Assembly (NCBI RefSeq): GCF_014131695.1
Contig: NZ_CP036346.1
Coordinates: forward strand, 868,001 to 932,000
DNA length: 64,000 nt
Direction of reading: 5' to 3'
From: Thomasclavelia ramosa DSM 1402
GTDB lineage: Bacteria > Bacillota_I > Bacilli_A > Erysipelotrichales > Coprobacillaceae
Shown here: positions 43,548-52,295 of the stretch, in pieces
Layout of the letters: each line of letters opens with the position of its first letter
Position numbering within the stretch: position 1 is the stretch's first letter
Program-made: the position numbers and the translations under genes
Notes under the pieces: generated by a model
Databases searched by the model: none
Seen by the model: only the letters and a program-made list of their open reading frames with translations
What the model was told of the DNA's origin: nothing

Positions 43548-44891
43548 ATGACAAAATACTTTGGAACAGATGGCTTCAGAGGAGAGGCTAATATAGATTT
43601 AACTGTAGAACATGCTTATAAAGTAGGAAGATACCTAGGATGATATTTCTCTCAAAATCATAAAGCAAGAGTTGTAATAGGAAAAGATACAAGAAGAAGT
43701 TCATATATGTTTGAATATGCTTTAGTATCTGGTTTAACGGCATCAGGAGCAGATGCCTTTTTAATGCATGTCACAAAAACTCCATCAGTTGCTTACATCG
43801 TAAGAACTGATGAATTTGATTGTGGAATCATGATTAGTGCATCTCATAATCCTTTCTATGATAATGGAATTAAAATCTTAGATAATAAAGGTCATAAGAT
43901 GAATAATGAAGTAGAAAAAAAGATCGAAGATTATATTGATGGTCTTATTGATGAATTACCACTTGCTAGAAAAGATACAATTGGATGTGCAAGTGATTAT
44001 TCAGTAAGGAGAAATAGATATATTGGTTATCTTATGTTTATTCCAACACGTGCATTTAAAAATATACGTGTTGGTTTAGATTGTACTAATGGAGCTAGCG
44101 GTGCTATTGAAAAAAGTGTCTTTGATTCTTTAGGCGTAACGACGTATGTTATTAATAATGATCCTGATGGAATTAATATTAATACAAATTGTGGTTCAAC
44201 ACATATTGATGTTTTATCACAATTTGTAAAAGAAAAAGGTTTAGATATTGGCTTTGCTTATGATGGTGATGCTGATAGATGTATTGTTGTTGATGAATTT
44301 GGTAGAGATGTTAATGGAGATTTAATCTTATATGTATGTGATAAATACTTAAAAGATCATTATGAATTAAGTAACAATACCATTGTTACATCAATCATGA
44401 GTAATCTTGGTTTATATAAAGCATTAGATAAAGCAAATATTGATTATGTAAAAACTGCATTAGGGGATAAATATGTTAATGAAAACATGGTAGAAAATAA
44501 TCATTGTCTAGGTGGAGAAGAATCAGGACATATTATCTTCTCTAAACATGCGACAACAGGAGATGGTATCTTAACGTCTTTAAGAATCATGGAAGCAATC
44601 ATTGAAAGTAAACAAACTTTAGCTCAATTAACAGAACCAGTAACTATCTATCCTCAACTTACAAAGAATGTAAGAGTTGAAAACAAAAAAGCTGCGAGAG
44701 AAGATGAAGCAGTTGTTAAAGCTATTAAAGAAGTAGAGGAACTTTTACGTGAAGAAGGAAGAGTCATTGTAAGAGAATCGGGAACAGAACTAGTTATTAG
44801 AGTCATGGTTGAAGCATCAACAGATGAACTGTGTAATCAATATGTGAATCATATTGTATCAGTTATGACTGAAAGGGGATTAGTGTTATAA
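43548..44891 (+). pseudogene. glmM: Phosphoglucosamine/phosphohexose mutase (GlmM-like) with in-frame TGA
   Basis: ATG 43548 follows CAGGAGAG and reads [33 protein letters not shown] (43641-43643), YFSQNHKARVVIGKDTRRSS in one frame. The stop falls where relatives often have Trp, so TGG to TGA is the likely change. The rest is complete, with the phosphoserine loop MISASHNPFYDNG, the metal loop AYDGDADR and RESGTE. The enzyme would make GlcN-1-phosphate for UDP-GlcNAc, feeding the amino-sugar pathway here. A separate housekeeping glmM is expected elsewhere. The next start (ATG 43707) would drop the first ~50 residues. Confidence 0.87.
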
Positions 44892-44926
44892 AACACGTTT
44901 AAAATAATTTAATCGGAGGTGAAACA

Positions 44927-45754
44927 ATGCAATTAAATACAACATTATACCAAAGTATTCTAAACTCGTTATGTAACGAATTAAAATTAAATGAACAGTT
45001 TATTTTAAATACTATTGATTCTGGTTATTATATGTTTCAACAAGATCATCAAATACTATATATTGATGATTTATATGAATGTTACTTCAATATTGTGAAG
45101 AGAAATTTTAAAGGAAATATTGATAAAGTGCCTTTTTATAGTATATCTAGAAGATTAAAAGATACTGATAATGATGGATTAAGCCTGTTAGAATTACTAA
45201 CAGAAGAAAATAGTTTTTCAAACTATTTAAAGGAATATGGTTTAACATTTAAATTTAATGATGAAATTGAGATGTATGTTAATGGTAACAAGGTTGATAT
45301 TCCTGATGAAGGCAAATATAAACCCTATCTAAAAAATAGATTCTCATACGATTACTCATTTAAAGGTTATGCTTTTGATGATCAATTAATGAATAATGAG
45401 ATATTAGAAAGAGTTAAGTATGGTCCAGAGTTCTTTGGACATCTTTTTAATTACGTAGATAACGATGATGAGATCATTGATAATTATCTAGAACAAAGTA
45501 AATTGTACAAATTTGAGTACTTAGTACCTATTGAAGATATTTACTTTGAAAATTATGAGGAACTAACTAATGAAGAAAAACAATATCACATCTTAGCGAT
45601 GATGATGTTAAGATTGTATTTCTATAAATATGATAAAGATTTTGTAGAAACTGATGAAATGAATCCACTAATGGTAGTGGCTAATTATAAGTCTCTTTCT
45701 AGCAAATATCTTGTAAATAAAACTGAGTTAGATGATGAGGCACTAGGCTATTAG
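44927..45754 (+). CDS. Hypothetical protein ending the capsule operon
   Basis: 275 residues with a strong ribosome site (CGGAGGTG). Soluble, acidic and Tyr/Asp-rich; an EF-hand-like DTDNDGLSLLELL near residue 83 resembles a calcium loop but may be chance. No family recognised. It is the last gene before a terminator and shares the capsule operon's spacing and direction. Confidence 0.6.
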   Translation: MQLNTTLYQSILNSLCNELKLNEQFILNTIDSGYYMFQQDHQILYIDDLYECYFNIVKRNFKGNIDKVPFYSISRRLKDTDNDGLSLLELLTEENSFSNYLKEYGLTFKFNDEIEMYVNGNKVDIPDEGKYKPYLKNRFSYDYSFKGYAFDDQLMNNEILERVKYGPEFFGHLFNYVDNDDEIIDNYLEQSKLYKFEYLVPIEDIYFENYEELTNEEKQYHILAMMMLRLYFYKYDKDFVETDEMNPLMVVANYKSLSSKYLVNKTELDDEALGY

Positions 45755-45768
45755 TCTAGTGCTTTTTT
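45740..45768 (+). terminator. Terminator of the capsule operon
   Basis: GCACTAG (45740-45746) pairs with CTAGTGC (45756-45762) followed by six T. The left arm overlaps the stop region of the last gene. Confidence 0.88.
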
Positions 45769-46096
45769 ATTCTATATAATATCTGAAAATTATGAAAAGA
45801 TCCATTTTATATAATTGGAAGTTTTTAAGCATATTTACTTTAATTAGGAACAATAGTAACAAATCACCAATGAAGATTAGAAAACATTATGAAAGTATTA
45901 ATTAATGCAAAAGAATTAGAGTTATCTAATTTGGCTTTATACTCTAATCAAAGAGAGTGTGCTGATTATTTAAAAACTTAATTAAATATTATGAGTTATA
46001 GCTAATATTATGATTGTTATATCGTAACGGAGCCATGTTTTTTAATGAATGTATAGTTACTGTTCTAGTACCTAAGCATCACTTCTTTTCATACTT

Positions 46097-46122
46097 AGAG
46101 CCACTGGAAGGTGGCTCTTTTT
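46097..46122 (+). terminator. Hairpin terminator in the gene-free region after the capsule
   Basis: AGAGCCAC (46097-46104) pairs perfectly with GTGGCTCT (46111-46118), then TTTT. Upstream 45770-46090 holds no recognisable gene, so this terminator may be left from a lost gene. Confidence 0.65.
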
Positions 46123-46130
46123 AAATATAA

Positions 46131-46215
46131 CGTGTATGTCATACATCTAGGGTGATAGGGTGAAAGTTTCTCATAAGCATAGTTACTAACGAATTATATA
46201 TCGACTTGCAAGGTT
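46131..46215 (+). mobile_element. Probable group II intron 5' remnant, copy 2
   Basis: GTGTATGTCATACATCTAGG, then GGGTGAAAGTTTCTCATAAG and ACGAATTATATATCGACTTG align with 12706-12790 with scattered changes and a short insertion. It is more decayed than copy 1 and is cut after about 85 bases. The rest of 45770-46470 is AT-rich with no gene seen apart from the hairpin at 46097; 46311-46332 matches a stretch in 58444-58466. Confidence 0.45.
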
Positions 46216-46471
46216 TCAGATAGTCAGGTAAATTGAAAGGGGTATAAAAATATAACAAGAATAAAACATTATCATCTATATTTTTAGAGTCCCTTGAGAA
46301 ATAATGATTAGTGTATTTTTACCTGACGAATGTTTTTTGTGTAAATCAACGCTACTTTCTTTATTAAAGAAAACCTTGATAGCTATATATATTAAACTTC
46401 ATTATTACACATCTTTTTGCTTATATTTTATTTGAATTTTAATATTCATAAGCTTTAAATATTATCAGATG

Positions 46472-46984
46472 TTATTCCTTTATTTCTAATCTTGCTGAGA
46501 AATTATCTTTCATACTCGATATATCTTCTATTCCTGAATCAATACGACCTAATGAAATTAAAGAATCGGAGTATCTAAAATCTTTATAAAAAATAGATAA
46601 ATTTCCCCAAGGAGCATATAAGCACAAATCACCAATGTGTGGTTCAAATCCATCGGGTTCATTTTTTGTTGGTAATTTCTTATCCAAATATGCTATTTTT
46701 TCAATATGATTAAAATCTTCAAAAGTCAATTCAAGAGGTAACATATCATATAACGCATTTGCCGCGGGAGTATCATACAGTGTAACATCATATCTAATAT
46801 CATTGATGGTTAAAATAAGTTTTTTCTCCATTGTCTCTTCCTCGTTTTCTTTTAAAATTGTATGTTTTTGGGGTGACGTCTTTTCTTGTAAATCATTTGT
46901 ATTTGTTTTCTCTTTATGTGCTAAACAACCTGATAGCAGTATACAGTAACTAAACAGAATTATTAGAATTACTTTTTTTATCAT
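46472..46984 (-). CDS. Lipoprotein with cyclophilin-like domain
   Basis: 170 residues. The signal is KKVILIILFSYCILLSGC with lipobox LSGC at about 17-20, so it is lipid-anchored outside. After a charged linker, residues 55-170 match the cyclophilin-like fold (PF18050 type): LILTINDIRYDVTLYDTPAA, LPLELTFEDF and APWGNLSIFYKDF, ending SSMKDNFSARLEI. These domains lack clear isomerase residues and their role is unknown; they recur next to flavodoxin and aldo/keto reductase genes. It overlaps the upstream membrane protein gene. Confidence 0.85.
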   Translation of the reverse strand: MIKKVILIILFSYCILLSGCLAHKEKTNTNDLQEKTSPQKHTILKENEEETMEKKLILTINDIRYDVTLYDTPAANALYDMLPLELTFEDFNHIEKIAYLDKKLPTKNEPDGFEPHIGDLCLYAPWGNLSIFYKDFRYSDSLISLGRIDSGIEDISSMKDNFSARLEIKE

Positions 46985-47648
46985 TATACTGCCTCCTTTT
47001 GTTTAATAATATTTTTGTTCCATAATGAGCAATGAAAACACATAGACTTATAATCGCTAAGTAGTCAATATAGAAAAATAATTGAAATTCACTAAAATTC
47101 ATAAATACAAATTCACTTTTTAAAAAGAGATAGGTTAAAAAATCTCTTTTTAAGAAAGCATATATCCCATATAATGCAATGATCATTGAAAGTATAAATG
47201 ACAATGCTGATAAATTTATAGATAAATATTTCTTTATTTTTATTCGTTTAATAAGGGTATTCCAATGTATACCTAAATGTAGTCCGATTAGTATAAATCC
47301 CCAATAAGCACCTAAAATATGTAACTTTCTTACTGTAGATATATGTCCAGGAATATTTAGGGAAGTTAATATATACTGTGACATAACAATTCCACTATAC
47401 ATTTGAACCAGCATAGATATAAGAACAAGTATATTGATGACAAGATAAATTATTCGTATTATAGAATATCTACCTTTGATTATTTTAGAATACCAATGGA
47501 AATTAAGAACATTATGAATAATAAAAAGAATAAACATTACCATTCCTAGCCATTCATGCACTTCTTGTGTAAAAAATTGATAGCCGCTTAGTATAAAAAG
47601 ACAAAGTATCATTAATATATCAGTAGTTATCTTTACTTTTTGTTTCAT
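46950..47648 (-). CDS. DUF4405-type membrane protein (cytochrome b-like)
   Basis: 232 residues with about six spans. Histidines sit at membrane faces: EVHEWLGMVMFILFIIHNVL and NFHWYSKI (about 30-53), then KLHILGAYWGFILIGLHLGI and HWN (about 110-130). This is the spacing of DUF4405 proteins, which resemble b-type cytochromes and may bind heme. With external flavodoxin-like lipoproteins in the same cluster, a transmembrane electron step is plausible but inferred. The gene overlaps both neighbours. Confidence 0.78.
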   Translation of the reverse strand: MKQKVKITTDILMILCLFILSGYQFFTQEVHEWLGMVMFILFIIHNVLNFHWYSKIIKGRYSIIRIIYLVINILVLISMLVQMYSGIVMSQYILTSLNIPGHISTVRKLHILGAYWGFILIGLHLGIHWNTLIKRIKIKKYLSINLSALSFILSMIIALYGIYAFLKRDFLTYLFLKSEFVFMNFSEFQLFFYIDYLAIISLCVFIAHYGTKILLNKRRQYNDKKSNSNNSV

Positions 47649-48340
47649 TCATCCAGCGCCTTTTTTATACATGTTATTGCATTTAAACAACGGGGATAGC
47701 CAATATAAGGTAAGCATTGTGAAACAACTCTCATTAGGAATTTATCATCATTACCTAAATTCATATTTCCTTTTGCATGAGCAACTAATTGCGGCTCACA
47801 TCCTCCTTGCGACATTAAAAAGCAAAATGTAATCATTTCACGATGAACTAACGATAATCCTGTCCGAGTATAGTAATCTCCAAAACAATTTTCTGCTAGC
47901 CAGCGATTGATATGATTTATTTTCCAAGCATCTTCCATGTGTTCACCAAATATTTGGACTTGAACATCAATTCCATTTTTTAAACGTGTTTCAAGGGTAG
48001 TTGTAGTTTGGGATTGTAAGGGTAATGAAATTGATCTTTGGGAAAGTTCATTATTTGTAATTTCTAAAAATGGTAACATTTTCCCAAAACCTAAATAATC
48101 ACAAGACTGATAGACAGTTTCTTTGATCATAATAGGTGATACTTTTTTATCTAAAGCTTTTGATAATATAAATTGAAATGCTTCTTTTGCCTGACTGCCT
48201 AAAAGTACTGCTAGAATAGCAAGATAGCGAGTTTCAACATCTAATTCTTGATTTTTTTCATTAACAACTTCATCAAAGGCAAAGTATTCAAATCTTTCCA
48301 TAAATTCTTTATCAGTTTCATATAATTTTTTTATGTCCAT
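47645..48340 (-). CDS. Carboxymuconolactone decarboxylase-like (CMD/AhpD-fold) protein
   Basis: 231 residues with two CMD-type helical repeats: DVETRYLAILAVLLGSQAKE near residue 33 and REMITFCFLMSQGGCEPQLV near 160. The AhpD CxxC pair is absent; C and C occur singly (YQSCDYLG, GGCEPQ), so peroxidase activity through CxxC is unlikely. Such proteins commonly sit with flavodoxins and aldo/keto reductases in gut bacteria. Ribosome site AGAAAGAGG. A 104-bp gap upstream may hold its own promoter. Confidence 0.85.
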   Translation of the reverse strand: MDIKKLYETDKEFMERFEYFAFDEVVNEKNQELDVETRYLAILAVLLGSQAKEAFQFILSKALDKKVSPIMIKETVYQSCDYLGFGKMLPFLEITNNELSQRSISLPLQSQTTTTLETRLKNGIDVQVQIFGEHMEDAWKINHINRWLAENCFGDYYTRTGLSLVHREMITFCFLMSQGGCEPQLVAHAKGNMNLGNDDKFLMRVVSQCLPYIGYPRCLNAITCIKKALDE

Positions 48341-48444
48341 TTTATAAACCTCTTTCTATGTGATTTTTGTAGTACATATTTTATTACATCCATTAAATAT
48401 CAATAAATATATTTATTTTGTAGTAAATAATATTAAAAATTAAA

Positions 48445-49482
48445 TTATACTTTTTGACTTCCTATTGACCAAACATGCTCTTCTTTAGCTGTTGCAGTAG
48501 TATTTTGTGCCATAACACCAACTAATTGATGTGGGACATAAAGTTCTTCTAAGTAGGCTATATCTTGATTACTAAGAGTAAGATTAACTGCTTTTACTGC
48601 ACCGTCGATGTGATGCATTTTTGTAGCTCCTACAACAGGAGAAATAACTTTTGTTAAAAGCCATGCTAAGGATATTTCTGTCATAGAAACATTGTATTTT
48701 TGCGATAATTCAATCACACGATCAATAATAAGTTGATCTTGTAAAGCAGTTGCATCGTACTTTAAACGAGCATAACTGTCTTCCACTAAGCGTTTAGATG
48801 TCTGATCTGGCAATTTTGATAAACGTCCTCCGGCAAGAGAACTGTAAGGCGTCATTGCAATATTATTTTCTGCACAGTATTTTGCCATTTCACGTTCTTC
48901 TTCACGAAAAATCAAATTATAATGACCTTGAATAGAAATAAATTTTGTAAATCCTTCTTTTTCTGCCAACGCATTGGCTTGTGCTAACTGATATGCATAA
49001 CAGTTTGAAATTCCAATATAGCGAATTTTTCCAGCTTTTACCATATCATCTAAGCCCTCCATAATATCATACAAAGGTGTTTGATAATCCCACATATGAT
49101 AGATATAAAGATCAACATAATCCATTCCAAGATTTTCTAAACTTTTATTTAATTGATTTTTAATATGCTGCTGGGCAGTAATACCATTTTTTATTTCTTC
49201 ATTTGTACGAGGTAAAAATTTGGTCGCAACAACAATGTCTTTACGTTTAGCAAAATCTTTCAAGGCTCGACCCAAATACTGCTCGCTTGTTCCACTTTGA
49301 TAGGCAATGGCCGTATCAAAAAAGTTAATACCTAAGTCGAGCGCATGTTTGACAATCTCACGTGTTTTCTTTTCATCAATTGTCCATGAATGCTGACCGT
49401 TTTTGGCATCACCAAATCCCATACAACCAAGACAAATTCTTGAAACTTTTAAATTTGAATTTCCTAATTGAATATATTTCAT
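48445..49482 (-). CDS. Aldo/keto reductase
   Basis: 345 residues. AKR pattern of the YeaE/AKR11-type: NLKVSRICLGCMGFGD, INFFDTAIAYQSGTSE with catalytic Asp and Tyr, VVATKFLP with Lys and DLYIYHMWD with His; the cofactor end is SPVVGATKMHHIDGA. It reduces carbonyl compounds with NADPH in the cytosol. It follows the flavodoxin genes by 18 bp and ends this part of the redox operon. Confidence 0.92.
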   Translation of the reverse strand: MKYIQLGNSNLKVSRICLGCMGFGDAKNGQHSWTIDEKKTREIVKHALDLGINFFDTAIAYQSGTSEQYLGRALKDFAKRKDIVVATKFLPRTNEEIKNGITAQQHIKNQLNKSLENLGMDYVDLYIYHMWDYQTPLYDIMEGLDDMVKAGKIRYIGISNCYAYQLAQANALAEKEGFTKFISIQGHYNLIFREEEREMAKYCAENNIAMTPYSSLAGGRLSKLPDQTSKRLVEDSYARLKYDATALQDQLIIDRVIELSQKYNVSMTEISLAWLLTKVISPVVGATKMHHIDGAVKAVNLTLSNQDIAYLEELYVPHQLVGVMAQNTTATAKEEHVWSIGSQKV

Positions 49483-49500
49483 TTTATTGATTACCTTTCT

Positions 49501-50208
49501 TTAATAACCAATGTTTTCTAACCATTGGATAATTTCTTCTTTTGAATCATTGATTTCATTTCGATAGACTCCAATAACGTTCGTTTCTAGATGTGCAGAA
49601 TTTGGGAGTTCACTTTGAATATCTTCTACACTTCTTGATAATCCACCTGTACCATGGCAACAAAATAAAACAATATTTTTATCTGATAGATTATTTTCAT
49701 CAATGAAAGTAAGCACAGGCATAGGTACTGAATACCACCAATTTGGATACCCAATAAAAACAGTATCGTAATCATTTAGATTATCCACTTTTTCTTTTAA
49801 GACAGGCCGCGCATTTTTTGTTTTTTCATCAGCTGCACGATCTAAGCATTCATCATAATTGCTTGGATATGGTATTGTGACTTGGATAGAAAATAAATCA
49901 CCACCAATATTTTCTTGAATCCATGTTGCTATTTTACCTACATTTCCAGGTTGTAAAATACTTGCGGAACTTGTGGCATCTACATTATCATTTTGATCAC
50001 CAATAGATTCATAATGTTTAAGTGCGCTTTCTATTGAAGCTTTTTCGTTTTCTACAACTGTATTATCTGCCCAACTAAAATAAGCGATAAGTATTTTGGA
50101 TGATTCTTTGTTGTCAACAGGGCTTGTTTCAGTAGTGGTGTTTGGTATCTTAGTACATCCTGTAATCATAAATGACATTAACAGCAAAACAACTAATTTT
50201 TTTATCAT
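49501..50208 (-). CDS. Flavodoxin-fold lipoprotein, copy 2
   Basis: 235 residues. The N-terminus KKLVVLLLMSFMITGC has a lipobox (ITGC, Cys at about 18), so it is exported and lipid-anchored. The flavodoxin fold begins at KILIAYFSWADNT; an insert (about 55-100) separates it from GGDLFSIQ, YDTVFIGYPNWWYSVP and FCCHGTGGLSRSVEDI. Flavodoxins normally work in the cytosol, so an external form is unusual. The FMN loop SWADNT deviates from the usual TGNT. It is a tandem paralogue of the next gene. Confidence 0.88.
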   Translation of the reverse strand: MIKKLVVLLLMSFMITGCTKIPNTTTETSPVDNKESSKILIAYFSWADNTVVENEKASIESALKHYESIGDQNDNVDATSSASILQPGNVGKIATWIQENIGGDLFSIQVTIPYPSNYDECLDRAADEKTKNARPVLKEKVDNLNDYDTVFIGYPNWWYSVPMPVLTFIDENNLSDKNIVLFCCHGTGGLSRSVEDIQSELPNSAHLETNVIGVYRNEINDSKEEIIQWLENIGY

Positions 50209-50211
50209 AGA

Positions 50212-50832
50212 TTAGCTCCCCAAATTGATTTCCTGTAACCATTGTCTAATAGTATTATCAGAATTATTTACTGAAGAACTTCCAATATGTAAACCATTTG
50301 TCACTGCAGCATTTGGTTCTAAATTTTTGATTTCATTAACAGTATTAGATAGCCCGCTTCCGCCACTTGTACAAAATGGAGCAATTGTTTTATTAGATAA
50401 ATCATAATTATCAAAAAAAGTATATAATATCATTGGCATATCACCCCACCAGTTTGGATAGCCAACATAAATCACATCATATTCATTAATATTTTCAATC
50501 TGATTTGTGATTGCAGGTCTTGCATCTGCACGTTGTTCTTCCTGAGCTAAATCCACAACAGTATCATAATCATCACCGTATGGAACTACGGCTTCTATTT
50601 CAAAAATATCTGCATTTGTTTGAGATTGTATTGTTTGTGCAAGATTCTTGGTATTGCCAGACCATGAGAAGTAGACAATCAAAGATTTTGTATCGGTCTT
50701 AGCTGGTTGCTCTATAACTGACTGATCAGTTGAATTTGATGGTGGATTATTTTTTTCTTTACTGTTGTTTTGACATCCTCCATAAAGCAGCATAAAACTT
50801 AATATAATTAAAATCGAAAATATTTTTTTCAT
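50212..50832 (-). CDS. Flavodoxin-fold lipoprotein, copy 1
   Basis: 206 residues. The signal ILIILSFMLLYGGC carries a lipobox (YGGC). The flavodoxin fold follows: SLIVYFSWSGNTKNLAQTI with a good phosphate loop (SWSGNT), DADIFEIEAVV-like strand, YDVIYVGYPNWWGDMP and PFCTSGGSGLSNTV. It probably binds FMN outside the membrane and may pass electrons to or from the DUF4405 protein or reduce quinone-like compounds. Three bases separate it from the next copy. Confidence 0.9.
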   Translation of the reverse strand: MKKIFSILIILSFMLLYGGCQNNSKEKNNPPSNSTDQSVIEQPAKTDTKSLIVYFSWSGNTKNLAQTIQSQTNADIFEIEAVVPYGDDYDTVVDLAQEEQRADARPAITNQIENINEYDVIYVGYPNWWGDMPMILYTFFDNYDLSNKTIAPFCTSGGSGLSNTVNEIKNLEPNAAVTNGLHIGSSSVNNSDNTIRQWLQEINLGS

Positions 50833-50853
50833 TTTAGAAGACTCCTTTCATTT

Positions 50854-51315
50854 TTAGGTACTAGCATCTGTAATTGGACCGGTACTTGTGAGATATTCGA
50901 TGATATTTTCAATCTTTGTTAACTGGTCATTATTCCCTTGTTTTTTTAATTCATCTTTAATCTCAGTAAGGTCTTTAATCATTTGTTCTCCTTCATTTTT
51001 GTCTAATAGCCATATCCCTCCATTTCTTTGTGAAGAAAGTTGAAAAGAGAGCAAAATCGGTTCATCAAGTGATATATAATCGATTTCTCCATCAGAGTAA
51101 TGAATTTCAGTATTACTCATTAAACTATAATAACCGTCTTTATTGACTTGAACATCAATATTCATATTTTCATAACTTTTTGTTTCATCTTTAGAAACTA
51201 TTTCTATAGGTTTTTTCAATTGCAAGTCGTTAATATTTTTATCTTCATCAGCGTGAACGACAAGGGGTAGTGTAAATAGAAGTAGAATAGTAAGAAAAAT
51301 ATATTTTTTCATCAT
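50854..51315 (-). CDS. Secreted hypothetical protein of the redox cluster
   Basis: 153 residues. A cleavable signal peptide (KKYIFLTILLLFTLPLVVHA, cut near 22) precedes about 130 charged residues with a beta-rich middle (MNIDVQVNKDGYYSLMS) and a helical end. No Cys for lipidation and no known domain. Two ATGs are adjacent (51315 and 51312). It lies two bases after the truncated reductase gene in the same operon. Confidence 0.65.
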   Translation of the reverse strand: MMKKYIFLTILLLFTLPLVVHADEDKNINDLQLKKPIEIVSKDETKSYENMNIDVQVNKDGYYSLMSNTEIHYSDGEIDYISLDEPILLSFQLSSQRNGGIWLLDKNEGEQMIKDLTEIKDELKKQGNNDQLTKIENIIEYLTSTGPITDAST

Positions 51316-51317
51316 AT

Positions 51318-51728
51318 CTATTGGATAAAATGAATATGATGTAAACGTTCTACTTCTGCTACACTCTGCATATCTAATATTAAATTTATATGAGTATTCA
51401 CTTGTTCTATTTGTGTCATTTCTCCTAAAGATAGATTAAAATTTTGAATAGCATAATTTTCTTGTGTACGTTCAAAATATGCTGATTTTAGAATTGCAAT
51501 AGTTTTATTTTGATTAAGCCATTTTAAAATAATTTGGGCAGATAACTTATTGTAATGATTTCTAAGACTCTGTGATGTTTTGTTATAAAAAATATCATTT
51601 TTACCTTCTGAAATATAATGATCATTTTTAAGGGCGTTAAGTACACTTGTTTTACATTTATCTTGGTTTGTAATTTGAAAAACATCAAACAGAATTTTCA
51701 CACTGTTAGATAGCGGTATAGTTTTCAT
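51318..51728 (-). CDS. Internally deleted aldo/keto reductase
   Basis: 136 residues against about 280 for the family. The start MKTIPLSNSVKILFDVFQIT and the next LNAL match an AKR N-terminus. It then jumps to the end region, SLRNHYNKLSAQIILKWLNQ and AILKSAYFERTQENYAIQNF, which is the cofactor-binding C-terminus. The catalytic Asp, Tyr, Lys and His lie in the missing middle. The reading frame and ribosome site (AGGAGGTAATAT) are kept, so a short protein may be made; it may be a decaying relic or a repurposed NADP-binding fragment. Confidence 0.72.
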   Translation of the reverse strand: MKTIPLSNSVKILFDVFQITNQDKCKTSVLNALKNDHYISEGKNDIFYNKTSQSLRNHYNKLSAQIILKWLNQNKTIAILKSAYFERTQENYAIQNFNLSLGEMTQIEQVNTHINLILDMQSVAEVERLHHIHFIQ

Positions 51729-51739
51729 ATATTACCTCC

Positions 51740-52282
51740 TTATTTTTCTAGTTTTAAGCATTGACCGATAACATTACCAGTTAAAAGATATTGATATGTA
51801 GGCATTTCAAACAATACTGGTTTTAGTAATGAGTAGTCTAATTTTCCAGTTTCATTTAAAATATTATCTTCTGCATGAACAGCAGTAATTTTACAAATGT
51901 AATTTTCAAAGCCTGATGTTTCATAGATATCATCTACTGTGCATTCCATAACAACAGGAGATTCGTCAATAATTGGTGTTCTAGTTATACCAATGTGATA
52001 TTGAAATACATTTGATTTATCGATCTTATATCCACTTACTGAACCTACATAGTCAGCTTTTTTTAACATAGATCGATCTACTAAATTAATCGTTAAGGCT
52101 CTATTCTCCTTTATTCCACGGTTTGTATAATGGTTAGAGGCAAGGCTGATCATCACATGATCATGACCCATGATTCCCAAATGTCCTACTAGCAGATAAT
52201 TTGGTTTTTTATCAATCATGGCTCCAACAACAACTAGTGGCGTTGGATATAGTGCTAAGCTTTTTCCAATAGTTTTTTTCAT
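51740..52282 (-). CDS. Flavin reductase-like protein (FMN-binding split barrel)
   Basis: 180 residues with the split-barrel pattern: YPTPLVVVGAMIDKKPNYLL, HDHVMISLASNHYTNRGIKE, FTINL-like ALTINLVDRSM, DYVGSVSGYKIDKSN, and HIGITRTPIIDESPVVMEC. Members bind FMN and reduce flavins or are electron carriers. It heads the redox genes after MerR, 13 bp behind it. It may load the flavodoxins or keep intracellular flavin reduced (inference). Confidence 0.88.
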   Translation of the reverse strand: MKKTIGKSLALYPTPLVVVGAMIDKKPNYLLVGHLGIMGHDHVMISLASNHYTNRGIKENRALTINLVDRSMLKKADYVGSVSGYKIDKSNVFQYHIGITRTPIIDESPVVMECTVDDIYETSGFENYICKITAVHAEDNILNETGKLDYSLLKPVLFEMPTYQYLLTGNVIGQCLKLEK

Positions 52283-52295
52283 ATTAATCTCCTAA

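Noticed and set aside
43548-44891. TGA read as Trp (altered genetic code)
   Set aside because: TGA terminates several intact genes in the window, such as those ending at 28989, 36280 and 5316, so the standard code applies.
45889-45981. 30-codon frame in the gene-free region
   Set aside because: No ribosome site and no recognised homology; kept as nothing seen.
46035-46124. Short frame of about 29 codons after the capsule operon
   Set aside because: It overlaps the hairpin terminator at 46097 and lacks a ribosome site; likely chance.
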